12,737 nucleotides of DNA from NCBI GenBank assembly GCA_910587945.1, contig CAJUNI010000063.1, positions 1 to 12,737 of the forward strand. Direction: 5' to 3'. The notes under the pieces are model-generated. The model was given only the letters and a program-made list of their open reading frames with translations. It ran no database searches and was not told where the DNA came from. How positions within the stretch are numbered: position 1 is the stretch's first letter; every line of letters starts with the position of its first letter. Origin of the DNA: an uncultured Parvibacter sp. GTDB taxonomy: Bacteria; Actinomycetota; Coriobacteriia; Coriobacteriales; Eggerthellaceae. Shown in pieces: positions 7,789 to 12,737 of the stretch. The position numbers and the translations under genes were made by a program.

Positions 7789-7806
7789 AGACGCGCTTAA
7801 GCGTCT
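7789..7806 (+). repeat. Small hairpin between sufC and sufB
   Basis: AGACGC (7789-7794) pairs with GCGTCT (7801-7806) around a GCTTAA loop, 7 nt before the sufB ribosome site AAAGGAG (7814-7820). There is no T-run after it, so it is not an intrinsic terminator. It may protect or mark an mRNA end, or it may have no role. Confidence 0.4.
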
Positions 7807-7828
7807 TAGCTGCAAAGGAGACCCACTC

Positions 7829-8758
7829 ATGGCTGTGGACCTTTCCCCCATTGACGAAACCCTCTTAGCCGAAATCGCGGGCATGCACGGGATGCCCAAC
7901 GGCGCCTTCAATATTCGCCGCGACGGCGAACTGGTGGAGCGCCACAACTCGGCGTTCATTGAAATTTCCACTAAAGAAGATGTCCCGGGCATTGATATTC
8001 GTATCGCTCCGGGCACCAAAGGCGAGACGGTATACATCCCCGTTATCGTGACCAAATCTGGCTTGAAAGACGTGGTCTACAACACCTTCTATATTGGCGA
8101 GGATTGCGACGTGAAGATCGTTGCAGGCTGTGGCATTCACAACGAAAGCCACCAAGCCTCCGAGCACGACGGCATCCATAGCTTCTATTGCGGCAAGAAC
8201 TCCCACGTTTTTTACGTGGAAAAGCATTATGGCGAAGGCGAGGGTACGGGCGAGCGCATCTTAAACCCCACCACCAACGTCTACCTTGAAGAAGGGGCCA
8301 GCTGCGAAATGGAAATGGTGCAGCTGCGTGGCGTAACTTCCACTGTTCGCGATACCAATGCTGAGCTTGCCGCGGGGGCCAAACTCGTGCTGATCGAAAA
8401 GCTGCTCACCCATGACAAGCAAACGGCTGAGTCCAATATGAAAGTAGAACTCAAAGGCGAAGACTCCTCCGTCCAGGTAATTTCGCGCTCTGTCGCCCAG
8501 GACGACTCCATCCAGATCTTTAATCCGTTGGTTATCGGTGAGGCTGCCTGCCGGGGCCATGTTCAATGCGACGCTATCATCATGGGCAACGCAAAGGTCA
8601 AGGCCATCCCTGGCATTGAGGCTGCAAGCGAAGACGCTATGCTCGTCCACGAAGCCGCCATTGGCAAAATTGCCGGCGATCAGATCGTGAAGCTTATGAC
8701 CTTAGGCTTAACCGAAGAAGAAGCCGAGCAGGAGATTCTGGAAGACTTCCTGAATTAG
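7829..8758 (+). CDS. sufB: SufB/SufD-family Fe-S scaffold protein, short form
   Basis: A 309-aa SufB/SufD-family protein, the scaffold partner of SufC. The beta-helix core includes the segment CRGHVQCDAIIMG (241-253), then IPGIEA (260-265) and VHEAAIGKI (273-281). The C-terminal helical part is GDQIVKLMTLGLTEEEAE (283-300), the usual SufC-contact end. Cys247 (VQCDAI) and Glu275 (VHEA) are at positions that seem to match the cluster-building Cys and Glu of E. coli SufB; this is an alignment from memory. Other cysteines are at 93, 101, 121, 159 and 241. At 309 aa it is much shorter than E. coli SufB (about 495) and SufD (about 420). It resembles the compact single scaffold of the minimal two-gene SUF-like (SMS) systems of anaerobes. 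AAAGGAG 8 nt before the ATG fixes the start. The gene ends 60 nt before a strong terminator. Confidence 0.9.
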   Translation: MAVDLSPIDETLLAEIAGMHGMPNGAFNIRRDGELVERHNSAFIEISTKEDVPGIDIRIAPGTKGETVYIPVIVTKSGLKDVVYNTFYIGEDCDVKIVAGCGIHNESHQASEHDGIHSFYCGKNSHVFYVEKHYGEGEGTGERILNPTTNVYLEEGASCEMEMVQLRGVTSTVRDTNAELAAGAKLVLIEKLLTHDKQTAESNMKVELKGEDSSVQVISRSVAQDDSIQIFNPLVIGEAACRGHVQCDAIIMGNAKVKAIPGIEAASEDAMLVHEAAIGKIAGDQIVKLMTLGLTEEEAEQEILEDFLN

Positions 8759-8818
8759 TCGCCTGCATCAAAACTCGCTGGCTAGTACGGTCAAGAGCCC
8801 GTTTCTTCTTCTCAAACT

Positions 8819-8858
8819 AAATCCCCTCTGATTCAGGAACGATTCAGAGGGGATTTTT
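8819..8858 (+). terminator. Intrinsic terminator of sufC-sufB
   Basis: AAATCCCCTCTGA (8819-8831) pairs perfectly over 13 bp with TCAGAGGGGATTT (8844-8856). The loop is 12 nt, and the stem's 3' arm runs into a five-T tract (8854-8858). It lies between convergent genes and may also stop the minus-strand transcript of the binding protein, although the T-run on that side is interrupted (TTTAGTTTG). Confidence 0.9.
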
Positions 8859-8885
8859 GTTGCCGTATACGGTTATTGTTCGGAG

Positions 8886-9881
8886 TTATTCGTCATCATC
8901 ATCGGAGTTTGAATTGGAATTACTCCGCGTTTGCGAGCCACCCAGCGCATTAGCGCCTGGCTCCGTGGCGGTGCCTTCGTCACCCTCATCGGAGTTTCCA
9001 GAAGAGCTATTGGAAGCACTCGCAGCGCCTGCCGCTGCAGCAGCGGCCGAAGTGGCCCCTTGGGTCAGCGGTAATTCGCTTAAGTTCAGGGAGGTACCCA
9101 ACCACTTGCGCTCAATAACATTCTCAACGCCACCCGTAGTAAGTGCGCTCACTTCAGAGGCGATGAGCTGCTGAAGCTCGGTGTTGTTCTGGGCCACCCC
9201 GATAGCGTAGCCGGAAGGCCGCGTCATCATAGCAATGATACTGACATCCAGTTTGCGCACATGGGCGTTATAGCTGCCAATAATGGCGTCGGCCGCTACA
9301 TAATCCACCGTCCCCGCCTCGAGCTCTTCAAAGGCGGTACCCAGGTTCGGCACGGCATCCACATCTTCTTGGCCGAACTCATTGGTCACGGCCCAAGCAC
9401 TTTTCGAAGACATCTGGGCCGCAAAACGCATACCCTGACCATCGGTGGGAACCACTGCATCCGGAGAGAGCGCAAACAGTGCCACACCCGTAGGTAAATA
9501 GGTAGAAGAAAGCCAGAAGTCACCCTGGGGATCAGCGCTATCAATACCCATCACGATATCAACGCGGCCAGCCTCAAGAGCGCCCGCAGGATCCGATCCC
9601 ACATCCACGATGGATAGCTTCAGGCCCAGATCGTCGGCAATGGCTGCAGCCGTTTCCACATCAAGGCCCACAATTTTGTCGGATCCCATGCCGGCTAACG
9701 GAGGATTACCCGGGTCAACACCCACCCGCAACACGCCCGCCTCACCGATAGTCGGCGTCGAAACTACCGGGTCGTTGGTTTCCGGTACATAGGTGTCATT
9801 GGCTTTGCAACCACTTAATACAACAAGGGCTGCAACCATAAGACTGCAACAAAGCCCGATGGTAAACTTCCGAACCTGCAA
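8886..9881 (-). CDS. Family-3 amino-acid-binding lipoprotein with a low-complexity acidic tail
   Basis: A 331-aa extracytoplasmic solute-binding lipoprotein, family 3 (polar amino acids). Residues 1-25 form a lipoprotein signal: RK at 4-5, a hydrophobic stretch, and lipobox LSGC with Cys25. The binding domain covers about 48-264: VLRVGVDPGNPPLAG (50-64), IVGLDVETAAAIADDLGL (70-87), LEAGRVDIVMGI (102-113), DYVAADAIIG (193-202) and a closing WLGTSLNL (260-267). Residues 274-331 form an unusual tail: poly-Ala, then Ser/Asn/Gly/Glu, ending SNSNSNSDDDDE. The start is inferred to be TTG at 9881, because GGAGG lies 5 nt upstream and it opens directly into the signal peptide. The frame is open to a GTG at 9944, but that has no ribosome site and would spoil the signal. 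No permease or ATPase gene accompanies it, so its transporter must be elsewhere if it has one. Convergent with sufB. Confidence 0.88.
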   Translation of the reverse strand: MQVRKFTIGLCCSLMVAALVVLSGCKANDTYVPETNDPVVSTPTIGEAGVLRVGVDPGNPPLAGMGSDKIVGLDVETAAAIADDLGLKLSIVDVGSDPAGALEAGRVDIVMGIDSADPQGDFWLSSTYLPTGVALFALSPDAVVPTDGQGMRFAAQMSSKSAWAVTNEFGQEDVDAVPNLGTAFEELEAGTVDYVAADAIIGSYNAHVRKLDVSIIAMMTRPSGYAIGVAQNNTELQQLIASEVSALTTGGVENVIERKWLGTSLNLSELPLTQGATSAAAAAAGAASASNSSSGNSDEGDEGTATEPGANALGGSQTRSNSNSNSDDDDE

Positions 9882-10246
9882 TGGTGCCTCCAAACATCTC
9901 TCGGGTAGGGCTTGCCCCGACTGACCTAGTCTTTGCCCCCACACTCGCGCACTGGGATATTCGCTTGCGCTACCAATCCTCTCGTCCGTCGCAGCATTGA
10001 CTGCGAAAGTAAGGTAAGCGGACGGTGCGTCTTACCTCTAGGATACGCCATGCTCACAGTAAGAGACTTACTGCTTACGTGGATCCTTTCGACCGCATCT
10101 GCCGTGGACTAAGAACGAAACTGTTCCGCAACTACAGACTCGGGGAAAGCCAATCGGTAAGTGTAGCAGATAGCGGCCCTGTTCGTTGTTTTACGCGCGG
10201 GGTTGCACAGGAAAACCGGAGGTCTGAGAGCCCGAAGGGAAACCAC
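9882..10246 (-). other. 365-nt non-coding region rich in inverted repeats, between brnQ and the binding-protein gene
   Basis: I see no credible gene here. Features: a weak hairpin just after the brnQ stop (CCC-TTC-GGG, minus strand) without a proper T-run; a perfect 7-bp hairpin CAGTAAG-AGA-CTTACTG (10057-10073); a second hairpin AGGTAAG (10012-10018) with CTTACCT (10031-10037); GCAG-CATTGA-CTGC (9991-10004); and TCGGG/CCCGA (9901-9920) near the ribosome site of the binding protein. It should hold the promoter of the binding protein, but I cannot assign a clear -35/-10 pair. The sequence did not match, by eye, T-box, TPP, lysine, glycine, SAM, cobalamin or c-di-GMP riboswitches, or 6S, tmRNA, SRP RNA or RNase P RNA. 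Confidence 0.5.
10009..10078. repeat. Cluster of GTAAG/CTTAC inverted repeats
   Basis: On plus, GTAAG starts at 10009, 10014 and 10059, and CTTAC starts at 10031, 10067 and 10074. They form two hairpins (10012-10037 and 10057-10073), each with a spare tandem copy beside it (10009 and 10074). Because the arms are interchangeable, the two hairpins could exchange partners. Confidence 0.6.
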
Positions 10247-11638
10247 CTAGCCCAATAAGCTATCCCCCGATTCCACCGCTTCTTCCACTGGCGATGCCAA
10301 TAAATCCTTCGTTTTGTGAGCCGGCCGCGCCGCCAACCAACCTCCAATGCCGCCAAGCACCGCAAAAGGAAGCCAGGCAAATCCGAACTCCTGCAACGGC
10401 ATCGCGGCCACAAACCCTGGCACACCAAAGGTATCAAAGCAGGCAATCAGCAAGCTTGCCACTAAGGCTCCAAGGGCCGCACCCTTATAGACCCAGGTTG
10501 AGTGAATGAAGCGAAGGAATAGGATGAGCACCACGGTAGTCATGAAAGGCGGGCACACCACTTGCAAAATGGGGCTTGCAAGGGCAATGATGGCCTCAAG
10601 ACCTAGATTGCAAATAAGAAGACTGCAACCTATAACCAGCAACACGCCCCACCGATAAGAGAGTCGTCCATGGGTTATGCGCTCAAAATAGGCAGCCGTG
10701 GCTCCCGTAAGGCCAATGGCGGTCGTCAAGCACGCTAGACCCACCACTATGCCTAAGGTGACGACACCGAATTCACCCAGAAGTGCATTAGTGATTTTCA
10801 CAATGAGTTCCGCTTGACCCACACCAGCGCCAAACATTCCCCCCGCCGTGGCTCCCAAGTAGGTCAGCCCACCATAGATGCCACCCAAGAGCACGGCAGC
10901 AATCACGCTAGCGAAGGCCATAACCTGCAATTGCGTCTTGCGAGACTTAAACCCGTCCCCACGAATGGCATCCTGAACCACAATAGCAAAGCCCACACAG
11001 GCGATAATATCCATGGTTTGATAGCCGGCTAAAATGCCATCCTGGGCCACGGTGGTACTAAGAGGCGCCTGAATGGGAGCCAAGGGATGCACAATACCCG
11101 CTACCACCAAAATCACAATGCCAAGCACCAAAAGCGGCGTCAGAATTTTGCCCACAATATCAACCACCCGGGATTCCTTGATAGTGAGCAGTAAGACCAC
11201 CGCAAAAAAGATCACCGAGAACAGCGCCAAAGAAGCACTGCCTCCCCCCGCAACACCCAAATCAATGGTTACCCCATCAGCACCGGCGGCGTTGGCCGAG
11301 AAGCTCTCGGCAATGGGAACCACCGCCATCTCAAACGTAGTAGCAGCCGTACGTGGCGTAGCAATGAGTACGCCGGTACAAAGGATGGCGGCCGTATTCA
11401 TAACCAAGCCCGGACGATGACCCAACGTTCCTTCAATGGCGGCGTTGGCACCACCGGCTGCATTAAGCGCATAGATTCCCAAGCAAGACAGCACGACGTC
11501 AATCAAGATAAAGCAGGCAAATCCAAGTGGCCACTCCCAGCCACTCTCCAGCCCGAGATAGGGCGGAAAAATGAGGTTGCCCGCACCAAAGAACATGGCG
11601 AAAAGCGCCAAGCCGGTAACTATTGACTCTTTACCCAC
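10247..11638 (-). CDS. brnQ: Branched-chain amino acid:cation symporter, BrnQ/LIVCS family
   Basis: A 463-aa inner-membrane symporter taking up leucine, isoleucine and valine with Na+ or H+. The N-terminus carries the family hallmark FAMFFGAGNLIFPPYLG (13-29). About twelve hydrophobic helices follow, with the TPRTAATTFEMA segment (93-104) and GYQTMDIIACVGFAIVV (206-222), both typical of LIVCS proteins. The length is normal (about 440-460 aa). A short cytoplasmic tail with Lys/His and then acidic residues closes it. The start is GTG at 11638: the frame is closed by a TGA 15-17 nt upstream, and GGGGCGG just before the GTG may act as a poor ribosome site. It is divergent from the membrane-protein gene at 11790 and 365 nt upstream of the binding-protein gene. 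The amino-acid context is shared, but the long gap argues against one simple operon. Confidence 0.95.
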   Translation of the reverse strand: MGKESIVTGLALFAMFFGAGNLIFPPYLGLESGWEWPLGFACFILIDVVLSCLGIYALNAAGGANAAIEGTLGHRPGLVMNTAAILCTGVLIATPRTAATTFEMAVVPIAESFSANAAGADGVTIDLGVAGGGSASLALFSVIFFAVVLLLTIKESRVVDIVGKILTPLLVLGIVILVVAGIVHPLAPIQAPLSTTVAQDGILAGYQTMDIIACVGFAIVVQDAIRGDGFKSRKTQLQVMAFASVIAAVLLGGIYGGLTYLGATAGGMFGAGVGQAELIVKITNALLGEFGVVTLGIVVGLACLTTAIGLTGATAAYFERITHGRLSYRWGVLLVIGCSLLICNLGLEAIIALASPILQVVCPPFMTTVVLILFLRFIHSTWVYKGAALGALVASLLIACFDTFGVPGFVAAMPLQEFGFAWLPFAVLGGIGGWLAARPAHKTKDLLASPVEEAVESGDSLLG

Positions 11639-11676
11639 ACAAACCGCCCCATCTCATGCAGTCACTCCTGTTGCTT

Positions 11677-11712
11677 ATTTTATCCTACCGGGCTTTCCCT
11701 CCTGAGAGCCCG
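11677..11712 (-). promoter_or_regulatory. Possible brnQ -10 with an adjacent 6-bp inverted repeat
   Basis: On minus, TAAAAT (11682-11677) could be the brnQ -10, giving a leader of about 32 nt. Just upstream, where the -35 would lie, CGGGCT (11689-11694) and AGCCCG (11707-11712) form an inverted repeat with a 12-nt spacer. It has no T-tract, so an operator is more likely than a terminator. There is no clear -35 hexamer. Confidence 0.3.
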
Positions 11713-11776
11713 TCCCCAAGCACCGATAACGGAATGAAAACCTTTCAGCAATCAAGCCGACATAAATGATTCCCAT

Positions 11777-11782
11777 TACAAT
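11777..11782 (+). promoter_or_regulatory. -10 element that sets a leaderless start at 11790
   Basis: TACAAT is followed by 7 nt and then ATG at 11790. This places the RNA start at the codon itself. No Shine-Dalgarno precedes any of the ATGs at 11766, 11781 or 11790, and the element lies inside the longer reading, which favours 11790. Confidence 0.4.
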
Positions 11783-11789
11783 GATTCCC

Positions 11790-12734
11790 ATGGACACCAA
11801 CAAAAACAAGCGCTTTCCGCACGCTTCTAAAGAGGCCAACGCTGTCGTGGTTCCTAAACCGCCCGCAAGCACAGCCGGCACGCGCAATGGGCACCCTGCC
11901 TCTTCCTCGTGGTCTGGCAAGCGGCCCTGGGCCATTGGTTTAGCAGTTGCTATGACTCTAAGCTTTGGCCTCATCTTTTATCGGGAATGGGGGCCGGGTT
12001 CAGGCCCCGAAGGTCTCGCAACCTATGTAGCAGGAGCAGCCGGGTTTGTACTATTTGGTCTTACGATGGCAGGCATCCTTGTCTGGCTTCTCTATAGTAA
12101 TTACTGCGAGAATAAAGCGCGCACCCCCTTGCAGCGAAAAGCTGCTCGAGCACCTCAGAAGCGCGCCCTGCTAGCTGCCATAGCTAATACGCTCGTCTAC
12201 GGAAGCGGTGCGATTCTTATGGTAGGAGCTCTCACCGCCCTCGACGATGCCACCACCGAAACCACTATCGTAGTGGCGGTGGTTGAGCTTCTATGCGTAG
12301 TTATTCTTGTTGCTTACACACGCGTCCGGCGTAAAAAGAATTTCACCTGTGCCGGTTCAGGATCTCTGTTTCTCTGTCTCTTCGTTGGCTTTATGGCTCT
12401 CCTCGGCTTAGGCGGAGGCCTTATGCAGGTAACCGATGGAGTCACCGATTGTCATGAAGGTCCCCAGCAGATCACCGCCACCGTGGTGTCTGTAGAACCT
12501 AGTCCCGCCACGGGGCGTTATCGTTCACTTAAGCAAGACTCTGTTCATGTGGTCTTTCACGACTCCGAAGGAAATCGCTTACCTCTCGCTCTGAATGATA
12601 CCGACTGGAGGCAGCTTCATTCCTCTTTCACCGTGGGAACCACCGTTGCGCTTTCCTACTATCCCCGAACCGGCATTATTGCTTCGGTGGAGCCAGCGCC
12701 ATGTCGCATCATCGAGCCTGGAAGAACGGTCTAA
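11790..12734 (+). CDS. Multi-pass membrane protein with a C-terminal DUF3592-like domain
   Basis: A 314-aa membrane protein of unknown function. Residues 1-46 are a polar, Lys/Pro/Ser-rich, probably cytoplasmic N-terminus. Hydrophobic segments lie at about 47-64, 79-102, 126-150, 158-177 and 190-211. Basic stretches at 109-125 (KARTPLQRKAARAPQKR) and 178-184 (RVRRKKN) fit cytoplasmic loops by the positive-inside rule. Residues about 226-314 form a beta-rich domain: ITATVVSVEPS at 228-238, SVHVVFHDSEG at 251-261, and VALSYYPRTGIIASV at 286-300. This 'new-value, Tyr-Pro-x-x-G' pattern recalls DUF3592 modules; that match is by eye. The domain should lie outside the membrane, with Cys221 and Cys305 able to form a disulfide. 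ATG at 11790 is chosen on the leaderless -10; ATG at 11766 and 11781 are alternatives. The gene reaches its own stop TAA at 12732. Confidence 0.75.
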   Translation: MDTNKNKRFPHASKEANAVVVPKPPASTAGTRNGHPASSSWSGKRPWAIGLAVAMTLSFGLIFYREWGPGSGPEGLATYVAGAAGFVLFGLTMAGILVWLLYSNYCENKARTPLQRKAARAPQKRALLAAIANTLVYGSGAILMVGALTALDDATTETTIVVAVVELLCVVILVAYTRVRRKKNFTCAGSGSLFLCLFVGFMALLGLGGGLMQVTDGVTDCHEGPQQITATVVSVEPSPATGRYRSLKQDSVHVVFHDSEGNRLPLALNDTDWRQLHSSFTVGTTVALSYYPRTGIIASVEPAPCRIIEPGRTV

Positions 12735-12737
12735 CCT

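Noticed and set aside
9882..9944. Upstream GTG start of the binding protein
   Set aside because: No Shine-Dalgarno, and the extra 21 residues would displace the lipoprotein signal; TTG at 9881 with GGAGG is better.
10221..10247. Hammerhead-like core CTGAGA-GCCC-GAA-GGG-AAAC on the plus strand
   Set aside because: The first core lacks one base of CUGANGA, and I find no stem I/III arrangement with a cleavage site; it is more simply the fold-back after the brnQ stop.
10201..10250. c-di-GMP-I riboswitch, suggested by GCACAGG followed by AAACC on plus
   Set aside because: Only this short string agrees; the second helix and the GNRA/receptor parts are missing, and no downstream plus-strand gene exists.
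10025..10258. A 77-codon plus-strand ORF (GTG start) filling the gap between brnQ and the binding-protein gene
   Set aside because: No ribosome site, no family resemblance, Arg/Ser-rich shadow-like composition, and it runs into the brnQ end; the inverted repeats explain the region better.
1..12737. CRISPR arrays, insertion sequences, phage or toxin-antitoxin genes
   Set aside because: I saw no regularly spaced repeats, transposase or integrase motifs, terminal inverted repeats or small paired toxin/antitoxin genes.

Overview
The window looks like a stretch of chromosomal core genome from an anaerobic, moderately GC-rich actinobacterium. My best guess is class Coriobacteriia, Eggerthellales-like. 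That placement is an inference. It rests on a two-gene sufC-sufB cassette without a cysteine desulfurase, a murI-rdgB pair, a large PreP-like M16C peptidase, and apparently leaderless starts with a TANNNT element 7-8 nt before the ATG. I see no phage, transposon, CRISPR or plasmid gene.

Layout. Positions 1-61 (minus) hold most of a tRNA-Pro(UGG), cut by the window edge. Positions 156-2835 (minus) are an apparent operon: glutamate racemase murI followed by an unusual single ORF that joins an RdgB/HAM1 nucleotide pyrophosphatase to an alpha/beta-hydrolase (lysophospholipase type). Divergent from murI, on plus, are ybaK (Cys-tRNA-Pro editing, 3008-3505) and a PreP-like zinc metallopeptidase (3766-6813). 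A two-gene Fe-S cluster assembly unit, sufC-sufB (6973-8758, plus), follows and ends at a strong hairpin terminator (8819-8858). Convergent to it on minus are an orphan family-3 amino-acid-binding lipoprotein with an odd low-complexity acidic tail (8886-9881) and, upstream of a 365-nt non-coding structured gap, a BrnQ branched-chain amino-acid symporter (10247-11638). The last gene (11790-12734, plus) is divergent from brnQ and encodes a multi-pass membrane protein with a C-terminal beta-rich domain resembling DUF3592.

How it fits together. Most genes are housekeeping: peptidoglycan precursor supply (MurI), cleansing of the nucleotide pool (RdgB), proofreading of tRNA-Pro (YbaK), peptide turnover (PreP-like), Fe-S biogenesis (SufCB) and amino-acid uptake (BrnQ, binding protein). 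The unusual points are the RdgB-hydrolase fusion, the GTAAG/CTTAC inverted-repeat cluster ahead of the binding protein, the folded 5' leader of sufC, and the tail of the binding protein. I found no clear sign of a wholly new multi-gene system.
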